Origin: JBHJGP01 sp050331695
GTDB lineage: Bacteria; Pseudomonadota; Alphaproteobacteria; Geminicoccales; Geminicoccaceae
Assembly: GCA_050331695.1 (NCBI GenBank)
Contig: JBHJGP010000029.1
Span: 1-64,000 of the forward strand
DNA: 64,000 nt
Direction of reading: 5' to 3'
Shown here: positions 1 to 8,097 of the stretch, one piece after another
Layout: each line of letters begins with the position of its first letter
Position numbering within the stretch: position 1 is the stretch's first letter
Notes under the pieces: generated by a model
Databases searched by the model: none
The model's input: only the letters and a program-made list of their open reading frames with translations
What the model was told of the DNA's origin: nothing
Translations under genes and position numbers: made by a program

Positions 1-217
1 GACGAACGGCTTCGTCGAGCGCTTCAACGGCACGGTCCTGGAGGAGTTCTTCAAGCCGAAGATGCGCGAGACCCTCTACGAGACGGTGGAAGCCCTACAG
101 GCCGACCTCGACGCCTGGCTGCACCACTACAACCGCGAACGCCCCCATCTCGGCTACCGAAATCAAGGCCGAAGACCGTGGGAAACGATCCAACGATTTG
201 TCACGCAAGAAGGTTAA
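1..217 (+). CDS. IS481-type transposase, C-terminal fragment (cut by window edge)
   Basis: The frame is open from the first bases and ends at TAA 215-217, giving 71 residues. The reading NGFVERFNGTVLEEF followed by HHYNRERPHLGYRNQGRRP is the end of the DDE integrase core (the catalytic Glu lies in VERF) plus the C-terminal tail usual for IS481/IS3-like transposases. The rest of the gene lies outside the window. TAA is followed by gtggacacttc, which may belong to the right end of the element, but I cannot confirm a terminal repeat without the left end. It marks the beginning of a decayed accessory stretch. Confidence 0.8.
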   Translation, partial: TNGFVERFNGTVLEEFFKPKMRETLYETVEALQADLDAWLHHYNRERPHLGYRNQGRRPWETIQRFVTQEG

Positions 218-625
218 GTGGACACTTCATGGGACTTCCTCCTTCGTCCATTCAAAGATGGAAAACCCCAGCCCGCAATGGCCCGGTTTTCGGGGAGAAG
301 GTCAAGATAAGCGGGGTAGCGTTCTGTCCTATCTGGGCGCCAACGCTGCCGATCCTCCAGCTAAGACGTCAATTTCAAAGTGTTCACGAAGGGTGGGGCA
401 GAAATAGATACGTCGCGAGTTGATATTGCCTACAGGCCACTCCGCGTAGCTTGGGTCATTGACCTTCTCCCGCGGCAGCGGGTTCGTTCAATCGAATTCG
501 AGACGCACGCATTCCCAGCGCCGAGAACGAACAGAGCCATGACACGATTAGCGGCAGCAAGCCGATCTGAAAGCGGGCACACACCGAAATCCGCTGTAGC
601 AAGGAGTCGTGCCCCTCTGTTACCT
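218..625. other. Non-coding stretch, no recognisable gene
   Basis: About 400 bases between the transposase tail and the split RES gene. Short open frames exist on the + strand but have no recognisable motif, no good ribosome binding site and overlap one another. Probably insertion-sequence flank or decayed DNA. Confidence 0.5.
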
Positions 626-1048
626 CTACGACGCTTGTGATCTTAGCGCCGTTGGCAGCTGAGCGTTCCAGACCAGATGTTCGATCTCATTTACGCTGAC
701 GTTTGTCAAAACGTCACTCCAATGAATGTTCCAATCAGAGTCGATTGATTCGCTTCGCCTTAGAAATGTAATTTGATGAAATCCGTCTTTCGACACGTGA
801 TCCAGGCCTGGTAGCTGTTCCACGTGCTCCCCAACTTGCGCCATCCACGCTTCTGAAGGCACAAAAAACGTATCAGCTACTTCCGCAGGCAAACATATGT
901 TTATGGTATTCAGGTAGTTGGCAAAACTCGGAAAGTTAATTGCTTGCACTCCAGGTGCTCCAAATAAAAATTTAGATATCGCGAGTGTTACCTTATATTT
1001 ATCTTGTTCATCTGATTCTTCAAATTTCTCTGTAATAATATCTGACAA
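626..1048 (-). CDS. C-terminal part of a split RES-domain protein
   Basis: 140 residues from a TTG codon. The reading YKVTLAISKFLFG, then GVQAINFPSF and NTINICLPAEVAD resembles the C-terminal half of RES-domain proteins (helix, then the 'GI.YPS' strand, then a final strand). It lies in the same reading frame as the ORF at 1082-1591, which carries the first half of the domain; three stop codons (TAA 1082-1084, TAA 1070-1072, TGA 1055-1057) separate them. I therefore read it as the downstream half of a broken gene rather than an independent protein. Base composition is clearly AT-richer than the chromosome around it, consistent with horizontal acquisition. The family assignment is from motif memory only. 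Confidence 0.5.
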   Translation of the reverse strand: MSDIITEKFEESDEQDKYKVTLAISKFLFGAPGVQAINFPSFANYLNTINICLPAEVADTFFVPSEAWMAQVGEHVEQLPGLDHVSKDGFHQITFLRRSESIDSDWNIHWSDVLTNVSVNEIEHLVWNAQLPTALRSQAS

Positions 1049-1081
1049 AATTGGTCAATTTTCAAACATTTATTTGAAATA

Positions 1082-1591
1082 TTATTCTCCTGCAGAAATC
1101 TTTTTGAATATATCGTTAACCCGAGGGAGGCAATTTCTTTGGACATAGAACAATTCCGGCGCAAGGCATCGCTCCGAGCCTATATGAGCACACTCAAGTT
1201 CGATAAATGGCTCCTTCGTCTTTACGATTAAAATCGTGACTACATCGCCTACTGTAGCGCCGATTTCGAAGAGGGCCCCGTGCGCCCTGCTGTTCGCGTA
1301 AAAGACGGTCGTCCCGATTCCATTAAATCGGCCTTGTTTAGTGATCATCTTTGCCGGAGGATACCATAATTGTGACGCCGACGAGAAAGGTGTTGGAGTT
1401 GAGTTTTTTCGGGCACGATATACGCCGTTTAATTGAACAGGGAGCGTGAAAATTGCATATCCGTCTAAGAGACGCCCAACTCGGTTCGCAACTTGTCGAT
1501 CCGTCAATCTTCGAACATCCATATCTCTCGCTCGCCGTATTCGCGAAGCAAGCTCGACCGTTGGGATATTACGAAGGCGATCGACCGACAT
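1082..1591 (-). CDS. RES-domain protein (NAD+-degrading toxin family), N-terminal part, probably truncated
   Basis: 169 residues from ATG at 1591. The segment GRFNGIGTTVFYANS followed by GALFEIG matches the RES-domain core (Arg, Tyr and Glu around a G-RFN-x-x-G turn). Known RES toxins such as MbcT/Rv1989c degrade NAD+; RES genes usually sit beside an Xre/MbcA antitoxin, and none is visible here. The domain is incomplete at the stop (1082-1084), and the expected remainder follows in the same frame at 1048-626 after three stops. The residues before the core (about 1-90) are unusually long for short RES toxins and resemble the longer RES subgroup. Likely inactive unless the two parts assemble or the stops are sequence errors. 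Confidence 0.55.
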   Translation of the reverse strand: MSVDRLRNIPTVELASRIRRARDMDVRRLTDRQVANRVGRLLDGYAIFTLPVQLNGVYRARKNSTPTPFSSASQLWYPPAKMITKQGRFNGIGTTVFYANSRAHGALFEIGATVGDVVTILIVKTKEPFIELECAHIGSERCLAPELFYVQRNCLPRVNDIFKKISAGE

Positions 1592-1760
1592 GCCTAACTG
1601 TCCTAAATTGAAGAATCGGTCCCTTTAATATCATCAAACTTTTGCTCCGTCAGCTCTAGCCGTTGGCTGTAGGTGCAAACCGAAACTCACATGAAGAATG
1701 CGCTAAGCCGATGTCGTCTTAGGCCATTGAAGTGGCTGTTTTTGGACTATTGCCTACTAT

Positions 1761-1786
1761 TACGGTGACAGTTTACTTAATACACT
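1761..1786 (+). repeat. Dispersed GGTGACAGTTTACT repeat, copy A
   Basis: Reads TACGGTGACAGTTTACTTAA then TACACT. It matches the motif seen at 27886, 41931, 42668, 42733 and 43403. It lies just 3' of the broken CopG-type antitoxin gene (which ends at 1803 on the minus strand). Confidence 0.7.
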
Positions 1787-1802
1787 GCGAGGCCGTTGTT
1801 TC

Positions 1803-2067
1803 TTAGTGTTCGGCCAGGGCCTGTCCCAGCGCCTCGCGGATGAAGCATTCGTAGGAGATACCTTGCTCTTTGGCCCGGCGTGTGACGACGTCGAGGTGGA
1901 AGGCGGGTAGGTCGAGCTCGACGGAAACCGTCTTAGGCTCGAGCTCAAACCGCATCGGCTTGAAGCCCAAGAAGTCGTACTCGGAGATCGGCGGTAGCGA
2001 CGAAGTGCTCCGCCTCCTCATCGGTCCGGAGCAACGGAAACTGTTTCAGCGGTTTCTTCCGGTTCAC
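1803..2067 (-). pseudogene. CopG-type (ribbon-helix-helix) antitoxin, frameshifted
   Basis: Two overlapping frames encode the two halves of one recognisable antitoxin. From GTG at 2067 one frame reads KKPLKQFPLLRTDEEAEHF then VATADL; the other, open from 2021 to the stop at 1803, continues SEYDFLGFKPMRFELEPK and ends CFIREALGQALAEH, the usual C-terminal helix of this antitoxin family (partner of BrnT-like or other RelE-fold toxins). The switch needs a net 2-base deletion within GATCTCC near 1983-1989. A 72-residue product from 2021 would retain the RHH part but lose the proper N terminus. No partner toxin is recognisable upstream. Confidence 0.7.
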
Positions 2068-2134
2068 GCAGTCGGTGTTTCATCACGGATGTCGGACAAA
2101 AATTCGCGGTTGGCGGCAAGCGGTCAAGAGAATT

Positions 2135-3187
2135 TCACCTCTGAAGAAGCCGTTGCGCGAAATACCAGTCGGCCGTGCGCCGGAATCCTTCATGGATGTC
2201 GAACTGGGGGTCGTAGCCCAGTTCGGCGCGGGCGCGTTCGATCGAGAAGGCCCGATTCTTGGTGAAGAAGGCGACCCGGCGTTCGTGGAGTGGTGGGGCG
2301 ATGCCGAGCGGCGCGCAGACGGTCTCGCAGAGCTTGGCGCCATAGACAAAGGGCCAGAGGGGCAGGCGGCGCTTGGGCGTGGGCTTGCCGACAGCATTGG
2401 CGACCTCGGCGGCGACCTCGTTGAGCGTGTTGTAGTGGGCGGAGGCCAGGACATAGGTGCGACCGGGCGCGTTCTCGTGGGTGCCGGCCAGAAGAATCCC
2501 CTCGCAGAGATCGTCGATATAGACCGGATGCCACAGGGTTTTTCCTGAGCCGACCATGAAGAAGACGCCTTTATGGATCGCCTTGAACAGTTTTAGGAAC
2601 CGCGTGTCGCCGGGCCCGTAGATGCCGGCGGGCCGGACCACGGCGCCGGTCAGATCCTTGGCGAAGGCGGCCTGGGCCAGTTTTTCGCCCTCGAGCTTGG
2701 TCACCTGGTAGATGTCGCCCGGATTGAATGGGCTGTCCTCGTGGCACGGAATTTCCTTCACATCGCCATGGACCCCGATGGTCGAGCAGTGGACCACGCG
2801 CTCGACCCCGTGATGACGGGCGGCGTCCAGGACATGTTGGGCGCCGCCGACATTCACGTCATGATACTCTTGATCGGTATGGTTCGCGGTCCGGTAGAGG
2901 GCGGCGATGTGATAGATGCGTTTTACCCCTTCGGCTGCTTTCATCACGTCCTGCGCGTTCACCAGATCGCCCTCAACGATGGTGACGTTAGCGGGATCTT
3001 TGAAGCGGGCGGCCTTCTCCGCTGAGCGGACGAGAATTTTTGTCTGGGCACCGCGCTCGCTCAGCATTTCCGTGAGCCGGCCGCCTGTGCAGCCTGTTGC
3101 GCCGGTGACCAGAACGGGCTCGCCCGCATGAACGGATGAACTGGCCGATGCGGCCTGGTCCGCGGACCCATTGGTGGAAGGTGACAA
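2135..3187 (-). CDS. NAD-dependent epimerase/dehydratase (atypical SDR)
   Basis: 350 residues. A Rossmann fold with the glycine-rich motif VTGATGCTGG at about residues 28-37 and the YxxxK catalytic pair in YQVTK (about 165) identifies an extended/atypical SDR, closest in flavour to dihydroflavonol-4-reductase and 3-beta-HSD-like sugar or sterol/hopanoid-type reductases. RPAGIYGPGD is the conserved strand after the active site. Substrate cannot be told. Start is uncertain: TTG at 3187 opens a poorly conserved, Ser/Ala-rich 20-residue leader before the Rossmann fold. It is divergent from the MarR operon. Confidence 0.8.
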   Translation of the reverse strand: MSPSTNGSADQAASASSSVHAGEPVLVTGATGCTGGRLTEMLSERGAQTKILVRSAEKAARFKDPANVTIVEGDLVNAQDVMKAAEGVKRIYHIAALYRTANHTDQEYHDVNVGGAQHVLDAARHHGVERVVHCSTIGVHGDVKEIPCHEDSPFNPGDIYQVTKLEGEKLAQAAFAKDLTGAVVRPAGIYGPGDTRFLKLFKAIHKGVFFMVGSGKTLWHPVYIDDLCEGILLAGTHENAPGRTYVLASAHYNTLNEVAAEVANAVGKPTPKRRLPLWPFVYGAKLCETVCAPLGIAPPLHERRVAFFTKNRAFSIERARAELGYDPQFDIHEGFRRTADWYFAQRLLQR

Positions 3188-3412
3188 GGGCTCGATCCCG
3201 TTTCGCTCTGGGAGGTGGGCGGTAGCGCTGCAACCTAAAGGCGAGGCCTCGGATCAATCAAGCAAGGACCCGGATTTTCGTCCACTTGATCGGGCCGAGC
3301 CGTGAAACCGGCGTTCTGACGGACCTGCCCACGATGACCTTCGGTCGGCGTACTGGCCATTCCGCGAAACGTTGCCCGAACGGCTGAAGATATGCGTTTC
3401 AGGTACACATAT

Positions 3413-3428
3413 TTCTTGTATACAAGAA
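3413..3428. promoter_or_regulatory. 16-bp perfect palindrome, likely MarR operator
   Basis: TTCTTGTATACAAGAA is a perfect inverted repeat 41 bases before the ATG of the MarR gene and in the region shared with the divergent SDR gene. MarR-family regulators typically bind 16-20 bp palindromes of this kind, often with a TTG..CAA core, and autoregulate. The link to this regulator is inference. Confidence 0.6.
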
Positions 3429-3468
3429 TTACGCGTGTGTTAGTTCGGGAACGCGTGAGGTGAGGGGG

Positions 3469-3903
3469 ATGGCGCGGGTGGAACGGATTGAGGACTGTAT
3501 CAGCTTCGTCGTCGCCAAGGCCGCCCAGCGCGTGACCCGTCGGGCGCGGGAGCTGCTGGCACCCTGTCATCTGACGCCGACGCAATATGCGGTGCTTAAG
3601 GTTTTGTGGGAGCGGGACGGCCAAAACGCCTCCGATCTGGCGGCGCGTCTGCAGATCGACAGCGCCACCATCACCGGCGTGATCGACCGGCTGGAGGCCT
3701 CGGGTCTGGTGGAGCGCCGCAGCCTCAGCGATGATCGCCGCGTCAATCCGCTTTACACCACGCGCCAGGCTCGGAGCCTCCGAGAGCGTGCCGATGCGGC
3801 GATGGACCAGCTTAACGCCGAGATCCGGGACGCCCTCGGCAGCCGAGCGCCTGTCGCCTGGAAAGCGCTCGACGCCATCGCGCGGCAAACGCGTGGTGCA
3901 TGA
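3469..3903 (+). CDS. MarR-family transcriptional regulator
   Basis: 144 residues. Winged helix-turn-helix: LTPTQYAVLKVLWERDG, DLAARLQIDSATITGVIDRL as the recognition helix, then GLVERRSLSDDRRVN as the wing with its conserved D-x-R. I chose ATG 3469 because GAGGTGAGGG sits directly upstream; an in-frame GTG at 3460 lies inside that Shine-Dalgarno region. Three bases separate its stop from the next gene, so the pair is one operon. A 16-bp palindrome at 3413-3428 is the probable autoregulatory site. The ligand is unknown. Confidence 0.88.
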   Translation: MARVERIEDCISFVVAKAAQRVTRRARELLAPCHLTPTQYAVLKVLWERDGQNASDLAARLQIDSATITGVIDRLEASGLVERRSLSDDRRVNPLYTTRQARSLRERADAAMDQLNAEIRDALGSRAPVAWKALDAIARQTRGA

Positions 3904-3906
3904 TCC

Positions 3907-4314
3907 GTGTTCGATACGAAAATCGCCATCGTGGTTCGGGAAGATCTGGCCGTCTGGCAGAAACTGAACGTCACGGCCTTTCTTACCAGCGGCATCATCG
4001 GCGCGGCCGAGAGCTTGCTCGGTGAGGCTTATGAGGACGCTGCCGGCAACAGATACCGCGCCCTCCTGATCCAGCCGGTCATCGTCCTGAGCGCGGATCA
4101 CGCCACCATTCGGAAAATTTACCAGCGGGCCATGGACCGTGAGGTTCCCCTCTCCCTGTACATCGACGAGATGTTCGGTACCGGCCACGACGCGGCCAAC
4201 CGCGCGTCGGTGAAGCTATGTGATCCCGCTAACATGAGCCTCGCCGGGCTGGCTTTGCATGACGACAAGAAGCTGGTGGATAAGATCACCAAAGGCGCAA
4301 AGCTGCACCGCTGA
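3907..4314 (+). CDS. DUF2000 family protein
   Basis: 135 residues from GTG 3907, three bases after the MarR stop. KIAIVVREDLAVWQKLNVTAF at the N terminus, YRALLIQPVIVLSAD in the middle and DEMFGTGHDAANRASV are the signature blocks of DUF2000, a fold related to peptidyl-tRNA hydrolase 2. Function is unknown. Its tight coupling with a MarR regulator suggests it is made on demand in response to the MarR ligand. Length fits the family. Confidence 0.82.
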   Translation: MFDTKIAIVVREDLAVWQKLNVTAFLTSGIIGAAESLLGEAYEDAAGNRYRALLIQPVIVLSADHATIRKIYQRAMDREVPLSLYIDEMFGTGHDAANRASVKLCDPANMSLAGLALHDDKKLVDKITKGAKLHR

Positions 4315-4385
4315 ACGAGGTGCGCTCCCCTTCGCCTTAAAGTGACCCCAATCCTGATCGCCGGCATCTCACCTTCGGGGCGGAG

Positions 4386-4855
4386 TCACCAGGTTCTGGT
4401 GGCGCTTGCCGCGAAGCAGCCATAGGCCGCGAAATGAAGGTGGAAGTAGGCCGTGCCCGGTTTTTCGACCAAGCTGGCCAGATAGTCTGCGAGCTTGTCG
4501 CCGGCCACCACCCCGGCTTCGACGATGTCGTGGGCTCGATCGAACGCGCGGACCGAGAGGAGCCGGCGCCGAAGCATGTCCGGCACCTCGCCCGGGCGAG
4601 GAAACGCCTGCCGGACCCCGTCGCGCACATAGATCGCGTGGGCCGAGCGGTAGGGCGTGTTCGCGGGCTGATGATCGAAATTCGTGAGGATCACGGTCTC
4701 CCCGGGGGCGCGTCCTCTAGGCTGATCCGGCAGGGGATATCGCCTTCCTTCTCGACAATCATGCGCCGGGCGCAGCGAGCCGCGAGCGTCGCATCCGACA
4801 AAGAAAACAGGTTGGCAAACGGTTCCTCCGCGAGCGCGTGTATCTGAAAGGCCAT
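4386..4855 (-). pseudogene. DUF1203 family protein, frameshifted
   Basis: The first frame starts ATG 4855 (MAFQIHALAEEPFANLFSLS...) and runs to TGA 4691-4693; the second frame (stop at 4386) carries ILTNFDHQPANTPYRSAHAI, LSVRAFDRAHDIV and YFHLHFAAYGCFA, the hallmarks of DUF1203. Joining them requires one extra base in the C/G homopolymer at 4700-4708. The restored protein would be about 156 residues, the normal family length. Either a real decay event or a homopolymer sequencing error. Function of DUF1203 is unknown. Confidence 0.75.
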
Positions 4856-5011
4856 CGGCTATACCTTTCTCGGTTGCGGCCCTTCGATAGGAGGGTTGGG
4901 AAGGGCGATCACTCCGTTTTCAGGCATCAAAGTCAGCCCGCTCGCAGCCTCCGTATCGTTATTTGGTGTTCTGGACCGATTGGTTGGGAGGCATCCGGTT
5001 GATCCCGACCA

Positions 5012-6262
5012 CTAGCTTCGAGCGAGATGGTAGCTTTCCCAGAGGGCCAGGAGCAGCCCGCCCGCGCCGGTCAGCGTCAAAAGACCGACGAGAAGGCCAC
5101 CTACGAGCGGGATCTGACCGAGCAGCAGAAAGAGGAACAAGGCGACGCCGGTGAGGGCGATCAGTGCCAGCCAACGGTCCTGGTGACCGGGGCTGGCGAG
5201 GCGGCTGGCGAGCCGGGCCAGGCAAAAGGCCAAGGAGGGCAGGCCCGCGGCGACGACCAGCACGATCGATCCTGCGAGGATCAGGGCGAGCGGCACGCCG
5301 ACCACCGTGACGATGAGGATGGCGAAGAGGATAGGCGTTGCGAACAGGGCTGCGAAGCCGACCGGGAAGGCCAGCCACCAACGGCTTCTGATCTGGGCGG
5401 CGGCGCGGACGGTCCACCTCGGGAAAAAGAAAAACAGCGCGCTAAACAAGATCAATAGCGCGACCCAGATCGTAACGAGCCGCCAGGAGCTGGCTGGTGC
5501 GGCCGGCTTCGACGGCTCGGCGCGATCCAAAACCACAACCCGCTGGACGCCCCCCGGATTGGCAATCAAGGGGTCCTCGACGGTGCGATGGTAAAGGGTG
5601 CCGGCGATCCGGGTGCTTGGCTCCAGGGTCAGGGTCGCGGCATCGATGTGAACGTCGCCGGCGATCTGCCCGCGGACCACCACCTCGCCCGCGGCAATGC
5701 GAACGTTGCCGCCGATCCGGCCGCCGAGATCGACCCGCCCGGCGCCCATATAGGCGTTGCCGGCGATGTGGCTGGCCTCGGAGACGGTGAGGCGGCCGGC
5801 GGCAACGCTCAGGTCCTGGCCGACCGAGGTGTCGATATCGACGAGACCGCCGAGGATGAGGAGATCACCTTCGATCAGGCCCCGGATATCGACCAGCCCG
5901 GCCGCGATCAGACCGTTGCCGTTGAGCCGGCCACTCAGATCAATGCTGCCGGAAGCACTTCTCAGGTCGCCGTCAATGGAGGTGTCCATCTCCAACCAAC
6001 CGCCGGCCATATAGAGATCCGAGGGTATCGGTGTTTCCAACCGTGTCCCGGGATCGAGCATGAAGTTGGCGCCGAGCGCCGCACCGCCCGAAAGAAACAG
6101 GAGGACGAGGCTGAGAAGGGAAAGCCGCGCTGTCGTGACGATCCGCGCGCAACACGATTCGTCGAGGCAATCGACGTTTCGCTCGATGCAGATCACGTGT
6201 CTTAACTCATTCAAAAAAATGCCTCTTTCACCCGATCCCACGTTTTCAGGATACCGGACCAT
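5012..6262 (-). CDS. Polymer-forming (bactofilin-like) beta-helix membrane protein
   Basis: Up to 416 residues. After a signal-like hydrophobic segment (LSLLSLVLLFLSGGAALGA) comes a right-handed beta-helix region of short repeats such as DLRSASGSIDLSGRL, DIRGLIEGDLLILGGLVDI and GGNVRIAAGEVVVRGQI, typical of polymer-forming cytoskeletal/CcmA-like domains. The C-terminal third holds about four to five transmembrane helices separated by an Arg/Trp-rich loop. The repeat domain is probably periplasmic, anchored by the C-terminal helices. Start is uncertain: TTG 6214 has AGAGG upstream and would give a shorter leader than ATG 6262. Function unknown; a role in envelope organisation is inference. Confidence 0.75.
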   Translation of the reverse strand: MVRYPENVGSGERGIFLNELRHVICIERNVDCLDESCCARIVTTARLSLLSLVLLFLSGGAALGANFMLDPGTRLETPIPSDLYMAGGWLEMDTSIDGDLRSASGSIDLSGRLNGNGLIAAGLVDIRGLIEGDLLILGGLVDIDTSVGQDLSVAAGRLTVSEASHIAGNAYMGAGRVDLGGRIGGNVRIAAGEVVVRGQIAGDVHIDAATLTLEPSTRIAGTLYHRTVEDPLIANPGGVQRVVVLDRAEPSKPAAPASSWRLVTIWVALLILFSALFFFFPRWTVRAAAQIRSRWWLAFPVGFAALFATPILFAILIVTVVGVPLALILAGSIVLVVAAGLPSLAFCLARLASRLASPGHQDRWLALIALTGVALFLFLLLGQIPLVGGLLVGLLTLTGAGGLLLALWESYHLARS

Positions 6263-6596
6263 GCTGCCTTAGCGCGATCGCTCAAAGCCGCCATCGGCGG
6301 ATCGGAATCCGGCTCGCCGGATCGTTTCGTTTGCGCTTCAGGCTAGCGGTCGTAATTCACCGTAACCGCGAACCACCGTTCGTGGCTAGAGCATCATCTA
6401 AACGGATGAAACCATCTGATCGGATAAAAGAGGCTCTATTCCAATAAGTTAGGGCGGCTTGTGGGGATCGTTTCAGACGCAGCTTATCCCGGAGGGTCGT
6501 CCGACCGGATTGGACACCAGTGCCTGAGTCAGAAAGAAGCCGGACAAACGGGTCAGCGCAAGCTATCCAAGCGCGCCGATCGGCACGCGAAGCACT
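6263..6596. other. Intergenic region without recognisable gene
   Basis: About 330 bases between the bactofilin-like gene and the end of the glycosyltransferase gene on the same strand; it must contain the promoter of the former. I see no RNA gene, repeat or convincing small ORF. Confidence 0.4.
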
Positions 6597-8045
6597 CTAG
6601 CTCTGACTGGCGTCCTCGCGCGCGAGCGGTGCCTCGGCCAAAATTTCGCCGGCATTGTCCTGTCCAGGCGTGGAAGCGGCCGCCCGGTCGTCGCTTGATG
6701 GCGGATCGCCCGACGTTTCCCGGCGTTCGGGGGCGGGCCGGGGAAACGGGGCCTGGGCCATCAGGTGCTGATCCCAGAGCATGCGCAGCTGAGCCACGAA
6801 GGTCCGGCGAAACCGGTCCGCCCCGAAGCGATCGGCATTGGCCGAGCAGGCCTCGGGGGTGATGGTTGTGCGATAGCGCTCGAAGGTGCCGATGGCATCG
6901 GCGATGGCACCGACATCCAGATCCGCAAAAAGGCAACCGGTGGCGCCATTGTTCCCCAGCGGCTGAAGAATTTCACGCATCACCGGACTGTCGAGACCGA
7001 TCACCGGCAGGCCGGCCGATTGGGCGGTTGCCGCCTGATGGGCAAAGCCGGTCGTTTCCAACGAGATCATGGCATCCGCCTCGGCCAGGGCCGAACTCAT
7101 GGCGGCTATAGTGCCGGCATGGACCATGTGAACGTCGAACCCGTCGGGCGCCAGGAGCTGGCCCTTTTGGCCGACAAGCAGGCGGAACTCGGCACCGGGG
7201 ACCAGGGCCAGAACATCCAGTAGCGGCCGCTGACGCCAGTCTCCTTCCTCGGTGGCGACGACGAAGACTGTCTTTCGCGGTTTCTGCATTCCCGCTTGAG
7301 CCGTCCGCTCCGCACGGGGCAAGGAAGTGCAGGCAGGATAGACGACGCTCGCCGGCCGTCGATAACGCTGCTCGACCAGGCGTCTCGTTGCTTTGGAGTC
7401 GGCGATGAAGGCATCGATGCCGTAGCTCGCCACCAGGTCCAATGCCCGCCGGTCGCGGTTGGTATCGGCTTTCATCGATCTGCGGTCGAGCAGCATCGAG
7501 GCCCAGCGGCCCTCCCGCCGGGGCCGGCGCCGGGCGACACCGCCGAACCAGGGGCCGCCATGGGCGTAGCAGACATGGAACGCCGTTTCCGGAACGTCGA
7601 TCCAGTGGGCGGAGCCGAAACTGTTGGAGATGATCAGATCGAAGGGACTGAGATCCAGCTCGTCCCAGCGATCCGGCGTCCAGGCTTGGGCCAGATCGAC
7701 CGCGCGGCGCGTCGGTCCGCCGCCACCAGGTGTCGAAGCGACGGAGACCGGGCCAGCAACCTCGGACCAGAAGCGACGATGGTGGTCGTCGGCGAAGGGC
7801 GCGAAGAGCTGCGCATGGGGAAAACAGGCGAGGAGTTCGCTGCCGCTGGTCTCGAACTCGCTCGTCGGGCCGAGACCGTCGAGGATAATGGCCACCCGCG
7901 CCGGCCGGCCGTCGGCGGTGGTCAGGCTCGCCGGTACCGAATCGGTCCGGGTGATGTCCGCCCGCCGGCGAAACAGGGTAGGACCTCGCATGGCCATCCA
8001 ACAGGCTCGCCCGGACAGCCGCGTCCGGAATCGTCGGTAGAGCAT
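6597..8045 (-). CDS. Glycosyltransferase, GT-B fold (family 4-like)
   Basis: 482 residues. The N-terminal half contains FDLIISNSFGSAHWI followed by FHVCYAHGGPW, similar to the acceptor domain of GT4 enzymes in which the peptide 'Y.H.P' follows a Rossmann strand. The C-terminal half has VVYPACTSLP, KTVFVVATEEGDWRQRPLL and AEADAMISLETTGFAHQAATAQSAGLPVIG, the sugar-nucleotide binding domain. The last 45 residues are a disordered Pro/Ser/Glu-rich tail. Sugar donor and acceptor unknown; envelope polysaccharide or LPS synthesis is the likely setting. Transcribed alone. Confidence 0.7.
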   Translation of the reverse strand: MLYRRFRTRLSGRACWMAMRGPTLFRRRADITRTDSVPASLTTADGRPARVAIILDGLGPTSEFETSGSELLACFPHAQLFAPFADDHHRRFWSEVAGPVSVASTPGGGGPTRRAVDLAQAWTPDRWDELDLSPFDLIISNSFGSAHWIDVPETAFHVCYAHGGPWFGGVARRRPRREGRWASMLLDRRSMKADTNRDRRALDLVASYGIDAFIADSKATRRLVEQRYRRPASVVYPACTSLPRAERTAQAGMQKPRKTVFVVATEEGDWRQRPLLDVLALVPGAEFRLLVGQKGQLLAPDGFDVHMVHAGTIAAMSSALAEADAMISLETTGFAHQAATAQSAGLPVIGLDSPVMREILQPLGNNGATGCLFADLDVGAIADAIGTFERYRTTITPEACSANADRFGADRFRRTFVAQLRMLWDQHLMAQAPFPRPAPERRETSGDPPSSDDRAAASTPGQDNAGEILAEAPLAREDASQS

Positions 8046-8097
8046 GCCCCAGACAAGTTAAAGATTGCTTAGCCCCGCTCCTGTCGAGGTTCGCTTG

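Noticed and set aside
1592..1757. Antitoxin partner for the RES gene
   Set aside because: Only short open frames with stops; nothing resembling Xre/MbcA.
3235..4188. 317-residue minus-strand frame
   Set aside because: Antisense to the clear MarR and DUF2000 genes and rich in Arg/Gly/Pro with no motif.
4691..4710. Programmed frameshift in the DUF1203 gene
   Set aside because: No slippery heptamer or downstream structure is evident, and DUF1203 genes are not known to need frameshifting; decay or sequence error is simpler.
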